The notes: generated by a model from the letters alone, not told the origin. Counted from the first letter of the stretch, positions 1 through 9,436 are shown. The stretch: 64,000 nt of DNA from Mixta sp031457955 (GCF_031457955.1 NZ_JAVDXN010000001.1:62001-126000), one strand, 5' to 3'. Translations and numbers: made by a program.

Positions 1-3000
1 CCCGTATATTTGACTATCCCACCGTAAGACGTTTGGCGGAGTATATTGTCCAGACCAGCGGGGCACCGCTGGCGACGCCTTTGCCGACGCCGGAAAATAA
101 ACATGAGGCATCGCCGATACTGCCTGCCACTCAGATAGCGGAACGGCCAATGACGACCGCACCGCCATTACCCACAGCGCAGGAACCGGTCGCCGTAATT
201 GGTATGGCTGGGCGTTTTCCGCAGTCCGATGATATTGAGAGCTTTTGGCAACATATTGCTAATGGCGATGATTTAGTTGAGACCGTCAAACGTTGGGATC
301 TCAGCGCGCTAAATGTGCAGTGCAATCAGGGCAGCTTTATTAACGATCCCGGCGGGTTTGATCCGCTTTTTTTCAATATTTCCGGCATCGAAGCGCTGAA
401 CATGGAGCCGCAGCAGCGCATTTTCCTTGAGGTGGCCTGGCATGCGCTGGAAGATGCCGGTCATGCAGGCGCTAAGCTGAATACGCAGCGCTGCGGCGTC
501 TATGTGGGCTGCGCGGCGGGCGATTACCTTAACCTTAATAGTGAAAACCCCTATCCGGCACAGGCGCTGTGGGGCAACATGAGCGCTGTGGTGCCTGCGC
601 GGGTAGCCTATTTTCTTAACCTCAAGGGGCCTGCGGTGGCGATTGATACCGCCTGCTCCAGTTCTCTGGTCGCTGTGGATCATGCCTGTAAAGCGCTCTG
701 GAATGGCGATGTTGACGTTGCGCTTGCCGGTGGTATTTATCTTCAATGCTCGCCGCGTCTCTACCAGGCAGGTTCTAACGCGGGGATGCTGTCGCCCAGC
801 GGTCGTTGTAAAACGTTTGATGAGCAGGCAGATGGCTTTGTGCCCGCAGAAGGGGCGGCGGCGCTGGTGCTGAAAAAGCTGTCGCAGGCGCAGGCTGACG
901 GCGATCGTATTTATGGCGTTATTCGCGGCGTGGGGGTGAACCAGGATGGCGCCAGCAATGGCATTAGCGCGCCCAGCGCCAATTCGCAGTATGCGTTATT
1001 GCAGGAGATTTATAACAAATATGAGATTGATGTTGAAGCTATCCAGCTGGTAGAGGCGCATGGCACCGGCACCCCTCTGGGGGATCCAATCGAATATCAG
1101 GCGCTGCTGAAAGCCTTTGCAGAAAAAACAGGCAAAACAGGCTACTGCGCCCTGGGTTCGAGTAAATCCAATATGGGTCATGCACAGATGGCGGCGGGGG
1201 TGATCGGCATGGTTAAGGTGCTCATGGCGATGAAATATCAGCAGCTTCCCCCTACGATCCATTGCCAGCAGACCAATAGCAAAATCGTGCTGGAAGGCAG
1301 TCCCTTTTATATTAACAAGACGCTGCGCGCCTGGCCGGTCGCCGCAGGGCAGCGCCGTTGCGCCGTTGTCAGCTCTTTTGGCGTAGGGGGGACCAACGCG
1401 CATGTGGTGCTGGAGGATGTCGCGTCGCCAGTGACGGTCTCTTCACCGCCACAGGGGCACTGTCTGCTTGTTTCGGCCCGCAGCCCTGAACAGCTACGCC
1501 AGCAGATAGTGCAGCTGCGCGATCATTTGACGCGCCACGCGACCCTTAATCTCAGGGATGTCGCCTATACCTTATGGGCCGGACGGCGGCATTTTACTCA
1601 GCGCGCTTTTCTGGTGGCGGATTCGATCGCTACGGCGGTTGAAGCGTTGGCGTGCTGGCTGGAACAGCCGCAGGAAATACCGGCAGCCTTCAGCACGCTG
1701 GCGCAGGATTATCTGCAGGGCAAGGCGATCGATTTGAGCGCGCATTTTGCTTCCAGCCCTGCTTATCACGTTTCATTGCCGCTCTATCCGTTTACCCATG
1801 AGCATTACTGGCTGGATGAGCAAAACAGCGCGCTCTTTTACACCGGCGCGCCTGGCCCGGCATCAGGTAGCCTGCCTGAGCTTAAGGTCTGTAGCAGCCT
1901 CGCTGAGCCGGGCGGAGCCTGCTATGCGCTGACCTTAACCGGCAAAGAGTTTTTCCTGAAAGATCATCTGGTGCAGGGAAAATCGATCCTGCCCGGCTCA
2001 GTCTATTTCGAACTGGCGCGCAAGGCGTTTCACGCCTGCGGCACGGAAGATACCGGCTCGCTTGCGCTGCAAAACGTCACTTTTCTGGCACCGTTACAGC
2101 AACGCAACGATGCCATCACGGTAATGATTACTATCGGCGCGCCAGGCAAAGAGAAGCGACGCAGTTTCGAAATATTTACTGACGAAGACGAAAAGCGCAC
2201 GACGCACTGCCGTGGCGAAATTAGCGTGCATTGTGCTACGCCGGAAGCGATTGATATCGTCGCGATACAACAGCGCGCCCGTCCAGGCCATGAAGAACAG
2301 ATGCGGTTTTATCAGGAATTCGCCCAACTGGGGATCGATTATGGTCCCGCTTTCCGGGGCGTAGTGCGGGCCTGGAAACAGCCGGGCGCGGCGCTGGTAC
2401 AACTCGTATTACCTGAAACAGTGCGTAATACGCTACAGGATTTCCAGCTTCATCCTGTCCTGGCGGATTGCGCTATGCAGAGTATGAAATGTCTGGTTAC
2501 GCCGGGCGAGCCGGAGCAGTCGCAGCTTTTGTTCGCTATCAACGAGCTGAGGCTTTGCCAGCCCTGCGAAGCGGAAATGTGGGTCTGGATACGCTACGGT
2601 AAAAATAAAAACGGCGAATTTATCCGCACAAAATATGATGCCGATCTGCTTAATCGTCAGGGGGAGGTATGCGCCCGTTTTAGTGGCATTACCACGCGAA
2701 CAATAGCGCCGGTGGCGCAATCGCCCGCTTATCCGCCAGTCTGCTTGTTGCCCGCCTGTGAGCGCCTGGATGTCCCGCTCGATAACAGCGGCAGCAAAAC
2801 GCAGGGAAAAACGCTTTTTCTTGGCAACGACAGCGCTACGCTTGAACACTTAGCCAGTGAAATGCGCGAGGCGGAAATCTGTCCGCTCTCGGCGGGTGAA
2901 ACGAGCGATCATCTTGCCGCACGCTTTGCCGCGATGGATACCTTCAGCCATGTTGTCTGGATTGCACCGGCGCCAGGCGCGGTAGGCAGCGGCGAGCAGA

Positions 3001-4250
3001 TGATTGAACAGCAGGATTCAGGTATCTACAACCTGTTTGCTATCTATAAATCGTTACTGGCCTGTGGCTATGCACAACGCCCGCTTAGCTGGACGGTGAT
3101 ATTGCAGGGGACCCACGCTTTATTTGCTGGCGATAATGCCGATCCGACGCATGCTGGCGTCAGCGGCTTTATCGGCTCGTTGGCAAAAGAGGTACCGGAA
3201 TGGCAGATACGCTGTGTCGATGTGGACTGTCTCAATGCGGATATGTTTAATGCAACGCTTCAACTGCCTCCCGATCGCTTAGGCAATACGCTGCTACTGC
3301 GGCGAGGCGCATGGTATCAGCAGACGCTGATTCCCTTATCCGGCGAGCTAACGCCAGCTGCCGAACGCCCGCTGCGTCAGTCAGGTGTGGTGGTTATTGC
3401 GGGTGGCGCTGGTGGGTTGGGATCGGCGTTAAGTGAAATGCTCATCAGGCAGTTTGACGCGCAGGTAATCTGGTTAGGACGAAGGGCGATCGACGCGCGC
3501 ATTCAGCGAAAAATTCAGCAGCAGGCTAAGTGGGGCAAAGCGCCTCATTATGTGCAGGTTGATGTCATGGACAGCGTCGCGCTAAAAGCGGCGTGTGCCA
3601 ACATCACAGCGCAATTTGGTCCGGTAAATGGGGTGGTGCAGTCAGCGATGGTATTGAGCCCCGCCTCGCTGGATAAAATGACGCGTCAGCAGTTTAACGC
3701 GGCCTGGCAGGCGAAGATGGATGTCAGCGTCCGGCTGGTAGAAGCGTTTGCGAACCCTGCGCTGGAGCTGGTGCTGTTTTTATCAACTATCAATAGCTAC
3801 ATGAAAGCGATGGGGCAAAGTAATTACAGCGCCGGTTGCACCTTCAAAGATGCCCTGGCAGGTTATCTGGCTAAAACCAGACCTTATAATGTGAAAGTGA
3901 TTAATCTGGGATATTGCTTTAATAATATCGAAGATGATGAGGGCAATGTTGATACAGCCCAGCTGATGCATTTTATTGAGCGCGATGAATTCCAGCAGAT
4001 CCTTAACGCGTTTATCTGTAGCGGAATTAACCAGATGAGCGTTATGAAATTTTCGCCTAAATGGAGTACGTTGGGCATGTTATTTGCGAAAGAGACCTTT
4101 CTTCATGCGCAGAAAACGCTACCTTCTTTTATAAGCCATCTGGCGCAACCGGCCGCTAATTTTGATATCGCCCGACATGATGTTGAAGTGAATAATGCGC
4201 TTGATGCGCAAAATGCATTAATCATTACTAACCAGGAGGAGGCGCTCTGA
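1..4250 (+). CDS. trans-AT type polyketide synthase, partial at 5' end (ACP tail-KS-DH-KR)
   Basis: Partial multidomain PKS: the frame is open to the left edge and the first residues (FDYPTVRRLAEYI) are a typical carrier-domain C-terminus, so the TTG at 33 is not the true start. Counting from that TTG, a ketosynthase spans about 50-465 with DTACSSS (Cys208), HGTGT (343-347) and SSKSNMGH. The expected acyltransferase is absent; only the post-AT linker (LPLYPFTHEHYW, ~583-594) follows, which suggests malonyl units are loaded by a separate acyltransferase. A dehydratase (~600-890) has HLVQG with H645 and an HPVLAD Asp812. A ketoreductase (~920-1340) has GGAGGLG and Tyr1265, but Thr sits where the catalytic Ser is usual. 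No carrier domain follows; the downstream gene supplies it. The stop overlaps the next start by one base. The product is unknown. Confidence 0.93.
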   Translation, partial: RIFDYPTVRRLAEYIVQTSGAPLATPLPTPENKHEASPILPATQIAERPMTTAPPLPTAQEPVAVIGMAGRFPQSDDIESFWQHIANGDDLVETVKRWDLSALNVQCNQGSFINDPGGFDPLFFNISGIEALNMEPQQRIFLEVAWHALEDAGHAGAKLNTQRCGVYVGCAAGDYLNLNSENPYPAQALWGNMSAVVPARVAYFLNLKGPAVAIDTACSSSLVAVDHACKALWNGDVDVALAGGIYLQCSPRLYQAGSNAGMLSPSGRCKTFDEQADGFVPAEGAAALVLKKLSQAQADGDRIYGVIRGVGVNQDGASNGISAPSANSQYALLQEIYNKYEIDVEAIQLVEAHGTGTPLGDPIEYQALLKAFAEKTGKTGYCALGSSKSNMGHAQMAAGVIGMVKVLMAMKYQQLPPTIHCQQTNSKIVLEGSPFYINKTLRAWPVAAGQRRCAVVSSFGVGGTNAHVVLEDVASPVTVSSPPQGHCLLVSARSPEQLRQQIVQLRDHLTRHATLNLRDVAYTLWAGRRHFTQRAFLVADSIATAVEALACWLEQPQEIPAAFSTLAQDYLQGKAIDLSAHFASSPAYHVSLPLYPFTHEHYWLDEQNSALFYTGAPGPASGSLPELKVCSSLAEPGGACYALTLTGKEFFLKDHLVQGKSILPGSVYFELARKAFHACGTEDTGSLALQNVTFLAPLQQRNDAITVMITIGAPGKEKRRSFEIFTDEDEKRTTHCRGEISVHCATPEAIDIVAIQQRARPGHEEQMRFYQEFAQLGIDYGPAFRGVVRAWKQPGAALVQLVLPETVRNTLQDFQLHPVLADCAMQSMKCLVTPGEPEQSQLLFAINELRLCQPCEAEMWVWIRYGKNKNGEFIRTKYDADLLNRQGEVCARFSGITTRTIAPVAQSPAYPPVCLLPACERLDVPLDNSGSKTQGKTLFLGNDSATLEHLASEMREAEICPLSAGETSDHLAARFAAMDTFSHVVWIAPAPGAVGSGEQMIEQQDSGIYNLFAIYKSLLACGYAQRPLSWTVILQGTHALFAGDNADPTHAGVSGFIGSLAKEVPEWQIRCVDVDCLNADMFNATLQLPPDRLGNTLLLRRGAWYQQTLIPLSGELTPAAERPLRQSGVVVIAGGAGGLGSALSEMLIRQFDAQVIWLGRRAIDARIQRKIQQQAKWGKAPHYVQVDVMDSVALKAACANITAQFGPVNGVVQSAMVLSPASLDKMTRQQFNAAWQAKMDVSVRLVEAFANPALELVLFLSTINSYMKAMGQSNYSAGCTFKDALAGYLAKTRPYNVKVINLGYCFNNIEDDEGNVDTAQLMHFIERDEFQQILNAFICSGINQMSVMKFSPKWSTLGMLFAKETFLHAQKTLPSFISHLAQPAANFDIARHDVEVNNALDAQNALIITNQEEAL

Positions 4251-7200
4251 TGAAAAAGCTATTAACTGACATCGTCTGGTTGGAATTAAAATCGATGGGC
4301 ATGTTTCAGCGCGCGCAGCAGCCGGTTGAGCAGATGATCGCTGAAGCGGGCATTATCCCGCTTTATCAACGCTGGGTAAAAGAGTGGCTAAGATTATTCC
4401 AGCTGGAGGGCTACATTAATCTTAAGCAAGCGCAGGTTAACCTGTTAAATCCTCCCACTATCTTGCCGCAAGAAATAGAACATCGTTGGGCGCATGAAAA
4501 AAGGCGGTGGGAGCGTAACCGCTGCCTGAAAGCGCAAATTACAGTGCTGAGTAGCGTTATCAACGTGCTGCCTGACATTCTGACCGGAAGAGTATTGGCT
4601 ACAGAGATACTTTTCCCTGACTCATCGCTGGCGCTGGTAGAAGAGATTTATAAAACCAGCCCTGTGGCTAATTATTTTAACCAAACGCTGACTGATAGCG
4701 TAATGGAATATATCTCCTGGCGCATCAGCAATGAGCCAAACCCGCAGATACGCATTATCGAAATCGGGGCCGGAACAGGGGCGACCAGCGCGTTACTGTT
4801 TAATAAACTGGCTAATTATGGCGCTGCGATAAAAGAGTATTGTTACACCGATATCTCAAACGCTTTCTTGAACCATGCGGAAAAAAGTTATGCGATGCAA
4901 AATCCCTGGCTGACAACCAGGATCTTAAATATTGAGAAAAATATCGAATCGCAGGGGTTTACTCCAGGCGAGTTTGATATTGTCATTGCGGCGAATGTGT
5001 TACACGCCACAAAAAATATGCGTCATACCATGCGAAATGTAAAAGCGCTGCTTAAACAGAATGGTTTGATTTTTCTCAATGAGTTTTGCCTGAATAATCT
5101 TTTTAGTCATATGACTTTCGGCATGCTGGAAGGGTGGTGGTATTACGACGATGAATATCTTAGGATCCCTGGCAGTCCAGGGCTCAATGAAGCCAACTGG
5201 AAATATGTGCTGGAAGCGGAAGGATTTCGCTCGGTTTCCTTTATGGTGGATAAGGCGCAGTCATTTGAACAACAGATTATTATTGCCGAAAGCGATGGGC
5301 TGATCAGACAGGCAGCTCCGGTAATCAGCGAACCGTCAGCCGCCAGGGCGACAGGCACAATCGCGCAGGATAAGTCTCCGCGTTCTGATGCGATTTATAC
5401 GGTGGTAACCGACGAGCTTTCTCGCTCGCTGCGTATCGATAAAAACAAAATTATGATCGACGAGCCCTTTTCATCCTATGGCGTTGATTCCATTTTGGCC
5501 GTCAGCATTATCAAAATCATTAATGAACAGCTGGGGATCGAGCTTGACGTCACCGCCATGTTTGAACATACCACGGTAGAGCAGTTAAGCGCGCATATGC
5601 TAACAACATTCCCGGCGGAGTTGCAGAGATTAACCACGGCAAATGAAAACGCCGTGGAACCGCCCTCTACAGCGGATCCAGCTGATGCGTGTAATAACAT
5701 CGCGGCAGCGGATGAAGCGGATGCGCGCAATAACATCGCGGCAGCAGGTGAGGCAGATGCGCTAATCGTTAACGCTCCGTCTTCAGCGGGTGAGGCGGAT
5801 ACGCTAATCGTTAACGCTCCGTCTTTTGCGGATGATATTGCCATCATTGGCATAGACGGACAGTTCGCCGCAGCAGAAAATCCGCAACGGCTCTGGCAAA
5901 ACCTTGAGGCCGGTCACTGTGCTATTAGCTCTTTACCCACGGAGCGTCGTGAATGGTCTTTGCATCAGCGAAAGGTAACGGGAAGTTTTCTCCAGCATGT
6001 TCATACTTTCGATCCCGCCTTTTTTGCTATTCCGCTCGCAGAAGCGAAGCTTATGCCACCTGAGCAACGTCTGCTATTAATGTCCGTCTGGAATGCGGTA
6101 GAGCAGGCTGGCTATGCGATGAAAACGCTTTCCGCTGATATCACCGGCGTATTTGTTGCGGCCGGGCCGGGTGAATACCATCATATCGTTAAGTCGCGAG
6201 GAAGCGCGGATGGCCTGATAAATATTCCTGGTCAGGCGATGACGCCAAACCGCATTTCTTACCACTTTAATCTGCGTGGGCCGAGTGAATATTTTGATAC
6301 CACCTGTTCATCTGCGCTGGTGGCGCTTCAGCATGCGGTTGAGTCATTACGCAAAGGAGAGTGCCATTATGCCATCGTCGCTGGCATTAACCTGATTATG
6401 TCGCCTGAAGGGTTTGATAATCTGGATGCAGTCGGGATGTTAAGCCAGGCGGGTAAGGTAATGCCTTTTCAGCAAAATGCGACAGGCACCCTGCGTGGCG
6501 AAGGGGTGGGGGCCGTATTGCTCAAATCTCTCCAGGCGGCTATAGCGGATAAGGATAATATTCAGGCGGTGATTAAAGGCGTCGGCGTCGCGCATGGTGG
6601 TAAGGGTGTTTCTCTGACCGCACCTAATATTCAGGGGATGAAATCGGCGATACAAAAAGCGCTGGAAAACGGGCGAGTTAGTGCCGCTTCAGTCTCTTAT
6701 GTTGAGGCGCATGGCATGGCATCGACGCTGGCAGATAGCGCGGAAATAGCCGCACTAAAAAGCCGATATGACGAAGGGTTATCTACACCGCTTTATATCA
6801 CCTCGCTAAAGCCTTGCCTTGGTCATACGGAGGTCGTTTCCGGACTGGCGGCCCTCTTCAGAACCATTATGGCCATGAAGCACCAAACTATTCCCGCTAT
6901 CAGCGGCTTTACTCAGCTTAACGAACAGATTTCTTTACAGGGAACGCGTCTTGTCATGGCGGATAAAAGTGTGCCATGGCGAAGGGATGAAAACACAGGC
7001 GCTCTGGCTTCGCCCAGACGGGCGGCGATTAACAGTTTTGGTATCAGCGGCATCAATGCGCATTTGATTCTTGAAGAAGCGCCCGCGCGTAACAATTCAG
7101 CGGCAGCGGATAAAGATGAAATCATTATACTTTCTGCGCGCACTCAAGCCCAACTGCGGCAACGCATTGTTTCATTAAGGGATTTTTGCCAGCACCATCC

Positions 7201-8776
7201 ACACGCTTGTTTAGCGGATATCGCGGGCACGCTACAGTTTGGTCGTACCATGATGCCTGTCCGCTTTGCGCTTATCGTCTCCTCGCTGAGCGATTTAATT
7301 GAGCAGCTTACCCGCTATCTGGCGCAGGAAAAGGATGAAAGCCAGGCAAGTTACAGCCATAGCGAAAAAAACAGCGCGTTGGCAGCGCTTTTTTCTGGCG
7401 AGGCGGGGGCAGAAATACTCAATACGCTGTTGCTACAAAATCGGCTTGAGGAGATCTTAAACTACTGGTGTGCTGGCGCTTCAGTTAACTGGCACCTTTT
7501 AAATAACCATGATTATTGTAAAGTGCCTCTGCCGGGCTACCCATTTGAGCAGATAGATTGTTGGATTGATGAGATACCCGGCAGCGAGCAGCAATGGTGT
7601 GACGAGTCGGCGCAAAATACCATAAACAAGGGGGCGTTAAACTGGCTGATAAATCAGCTGGGCGTAAGCCGCGAGGCGCTGGATTTCAGTAAATCGTTAG
7701 CAGATTATGGCGTTAACTCACTGATGTTCATGGTTATCTGCAAGCAGCTCAGCAAATTCGCCGTGGTGAACGAAACGCTTCAGTTAAAAATAGATATGCC
7801 GCTGCGTGACCTGATATCTCAGCTGCGACCGCATGATGCGGTCACCTCAGACCCCGCGCGTTTTCCGGAATTAATCCACCTCAATGGGATTCAGCAGGGG
7901 ACGCCAATATTTTGGATTCATGGAGCGCTTGGCAGCGTTGAGGCCTATCAGTTTTTGGCCGCCCGTTGCGCGCGTCCGTTTTATGGTATTGAAGCACGCG
8001 GCGCAATGACCGAGAGCGAACCGCTTGAAGGCATTGAGGCCATTGCTGATTACTATCTACAAATCATTAAAACGGTTCAGCCTGTGGGCCCTTATGATAT
8101 TGGCGGATACTGCCTGGGCGGCATTATCGCCTATGAAATAAGCCGTAAGCTTCAGATGAACAATGAACAGGTAAATTCGCTGGTTTTGATCGATTCTCCC
8201 GATAACCAGGGGTTTAATAAAGCCGCGAGATCGGCCAATATTCCCCTGAAAAATGCGGCGCTACAGGTCGCGAATACTTTGCTGTGGCCAGGTAACGTCA
8301 CTGAAATTTCGCAAATCCCGCAGCGAATGATCCATCAGGATGAGGTTGATGAGTCGCTAAGTGATGAAGATTTTATTATCGACTTAGGCAATAAGGTTAA
8401 TGAAAAAGGGGCAAATATTGACCCGGTTAACGCCTGCGCGTTTATCCGCCGTAATATAAAAGTGCAAGTTGCCTATCAGCTGAATGCCTATAAAATCCAG
8501 CCGTTACCTGCGCCTGAAGAAATAAAATCACTCTATTTTCGCAATAAAAATGGTTATTTCCTTGGGGCGTTAAAAAATAACTTTCAAACCCGATCAACCA
8601 TTTTTGACCTGGACCAGGTTAATTACTGGCAGGAGTGGCAACAGGCGATGCCGGGTTTACACGTTATTGATCTTAATGTGGCTAATCACATGACAATGTT
8701 GTTTGAAGCCGAGGCAAAAGAGGTGGTACAGCGCTACTGTCAGGAGATTTATACCACGGAAGAGGTCATGGGGTAG
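4250..8776 (+). CDS. polyketide synthase, terminal protein (MT-ACP-KS-ACP-TE)
   Basis: Terminal PKS protein of 1508 residues, translationally coupled to the upstream PKS gene (TGATG overlap, strong AGGAGGAGG ribosome site just before). A carbon methyltransferase comes first (~1-350, SAM motif EIGAGTGA at 171-178). Next are a carrier domain (~380-450, GVDS with Ser414), a low-complexity repeat linker (~465-525), a ketosynthase (~528-945; Cys686, His821, His859), a post-AT linker without an AT, a second carrier domain (GVNS, Ser1157) and a thioesterase (~1205-1505). The ketosynthase is diverged: HGTGT reads HGMAS and the usual NxGH reads CLGH. The thioesterase has Cys1288 (GYCLGG) instead of Ser, with Asp1315 and His1480 as likely partners. 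The thioesterase marks this as chain release. The methyltransferase and first carrier domain complete the module begun on the previous protein. The gene is visibly AT-rich against the core genes. Confidence 0.95.
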   Translation: MKKLLTDIVWLELKSMGMFQRAQQPVEQMIAEAGIIPLYQRWVKEWLRLFQLEGYINLKQAQVNLLNPPTILPQEIEHRWAHEKRRWERNRCLKAQITVLSSVINVLPDILTGRVLATEILFPDSSLALVEEIYKTSPVANYFNQTLTDSVMEYISWRISNEPNPQIRIIEIGAGTGATSALLFNKLANYGAAIKEYCYTDISNAFLNHAEKSYAMQNPWLTTRILNIEKNIESQGFTPGEFDIVIAANVLHATKNMRHTMRNVKALLKQNGLIFLNEFCLNNLFSHMTFGMLEGWWYYDDEYLRIPGSPGLNEANWKYVLEAEGFRSVSFMVDKAQSFEQQIIIAESDGLIRQAAPVISEPSAARATGTIAQDKSPRSDAIYTVVTDELSRSLRIDKNKIMIDEPFSSYGVDSILAVSIIKIINEQLGIELDVTAMFEHTTVEQLSAHMLTTFPAELQRLTTANENAVEPPSTADPADACNNIAAADEADARNNIAAAGEADALIVNAPSSAGEADTLIVNAPSFADDIAIIGIDGQFAAAENPQRLWQNLEAGHCAISSLPTERREWSLHQRKVTGSFLQHVHTFDPAFFAIPLAEAKLMPPEQRLLLMSVWNAVEQAGYAMKTLSADITGVFVAAGPGEYHHIVKSRGSADGLINIPGQAMTPNRISYHFNLRGPSEYFDTTCSSALVALQHAVESLRKGECHYAIVAGINLIMSPEGFDNLDAVGMLSQAGKVMPFQQNATGTLRGEGVGAVLLKSLQAAIADKDNIQAVIKGVGVAHGGKGVSLTAPNIQGMKSAIQKALENGRVSAASVSYVEAHGMASTLADSAEIAALKSRYDEGLSTPLYITSLKPCLGHTEVVSGLAALFRTIMAMKHQTIPAISGFTQLNEQISLQGTRLVMADKSVPWRRDENTGALASPRRAAINSFGISGINAHLILEEAPARNNSAAADKDEIIILSARTQAQLRQRIVSLRDFCQHHPHACLADIAGTLQFGRTMMPVRFALIVSSLSDLIEQLTRYLAQEKDESQASYSHSEKNSALAALFSGEAGAEILNTLLLQNRLEEILNYWCAGASVNWHLLNNHDYCKVPLPGYPFEQIDCWIDEIPGSEQQWCDESAQNTINKGALNWLINQLGVSREALDFSKSLADYGVNSLMFMVICKQLSKFAVVNETLQLKIDMPLRDLISQLRPHDAVTSDPARFPELIHLNGIQQGTPIFWIHGALGSVEAYQFLAARCARPFYGIEARGAMTESEPLEGIEAIADYYLQIIKTVQPVGPYDIGGYCLGGIIAYEISRKLQMNNEQVNSLVLIDSPDNQGFNKAARSANIPLKNAALQVANTLLWPGNVTEISQIPQRMIHQDEVDESLSDEDFIIDLGNKVNEKGANIDPVNACAFIRRNIKVQVAYQLNAYKIQPLPAPEEIKSLYFRNKNGYFLGALKNNFQTRSTIFDLDQVNYWQEWQQAMPGLHVIDLNVANHMTMLFEAEAKEVVQRYCQEIYTTEEVMG
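5693..5825 (+). repeat. tandem repeats encoding the ACP-KS linker
   Basis: A 17-base unit (AATAACATCGCGGCAGC) occurs at 5693 and 5729, 36 bases apart. A 23-base unit beginning GCTAATCGTT occurs at 5761 and 5803, 42 bases apart. Both periods are multiples of three and the frame is kept. They encode Ala/Asp/Glu/Asn-rich units (EADARNNIAAAG, EADALIVNAPSSAG) between carrier domain and ketosynthase, probably a flexible tether. Confidence 0.85.
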
Positions 8777-8791
8777 CCGGTTAAGCCACAG

Positions 8792-8816
8792 ATTGAGCGT
8801 GATATTCACGCTCAAT
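8792..8816. terminator. hairpin between convergent PKS and clpP-like genes
   Basis: Perfect 11-bp stem (ATTGAGCGTGA / TCACGCTCAAT) with a 3-base loop in the 63-bp gap between two convergent genes. No clear T-run follows on either strand, so it may end transcription only weakly. Confidence 0.5.
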
Positions 8817-8839
8817 ATTAATGAGCCAGCCTGTCGGCT

Positions 8840-9436
8840 TTATTGACGCGGCAGTTCAGCTTCGCTAAGAATAACTTTGCTGGCCAGGCCATACTCGACC
8901 GCTTCCTGGGAAGATAACCAGAAATCACGCTCAGTATCCTGACGGATTTTCTCGATCGGCTGTCCGGTTGCGTCAGCGAAGATCTTATTCAAACGCTCGC
9001 GCATGGTCAGAATTTCATCCATATAGATTTTCAGGTTGGTTGCCGGTCCCTGATAGCCGCCAGACGGTTGATGTAATAAGAAGCGGGTATTAGGCAACGT
9101 ATAACGGTTCTCTTTTTCAGCAGCAACGAAAATCAATGCGCCTGCGCTGGCAACCCAGCCGGAGCCGATAACAAAAACTTTGGGTTTAATAAAGCGGATA
9201 GTATCGTAAATCATATCCCCAGACTCAACGTGCCCACCAGGAGAACTGACAAACAGGTAAATCGGGTCATCACTGATGTGCGCAAGAGCATGGAGTTGCA
9301 GAACTTTAAGTTCCGCCATTTTTTGATTGATTTCGCCCGTGATGAAGATCTTACGCGATTTTATCAGATGTTCCTGATATTTTTCACTCAAAGGAGACTG
9401 AACATCAGTCTGCTTCTCATTTTCTGTCATATCCAT
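8840..9436 (-). CDS. ClpP-like serine protease (diverged second ClpP family member)
   Basis: A 198-residue member of the ClpP peptidase family, which forms barrel-shaped proteases fed by AAA+ unfoldases. The family triad is visible: Ser97 in GWVASAGA, His122 in LLHQPSGGYQG, and Asp171 in ERDFWLSSQEAVEYGL. It keeps the SPGG oxyanion strand (SSPGGHVESGD), so it should be catalytically active. It is clearly not the housekeeping ClpP: that protein has GQAASMGA at the nucleophile and a longer N-terminus, and no clpX lies beside it. Start: ATG at 9436, with AAGG about nine bases upstream; a second ATG two codons on is possible. It is convergent with the PKS genes and sits alone on its strand. A role in protein quality control, or as a resistant copy of a PKS product's target, is only inference. 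Confidence 0.85.
   Translation of the reverse strand: MDMTENEKQTDVQSPLSEKYQEHLIKSRKIFITGEINQKMAELKVLQLHALAHISDDPIYLFVSSPGGHVESGDMIYDTIRFIKPKVFVIGSGWVASAGALIFVAAEKENRYTLPNTRFLLHQPSGGYQGPATNLKIYMDEILTMRERLNKIFADATGQPIEKIRQDTERDFWLSSQEAVEYGLASKVILSEAELPRQ

Noticed and set aside
309..746. 145-residue frame on the minus strand inside the PKS gene
   Set aside because: Basic, low-information sequence opposite a clear ketosynthase; a shadow of the real frame.
1..8776. NRPS or fatty-acid/PUFA synthase instead of a PKS
   Set aside because: No condensation or adenylation motifs; single carrier domains and the methyltransferase plus thioesterase fit a modular PKS.
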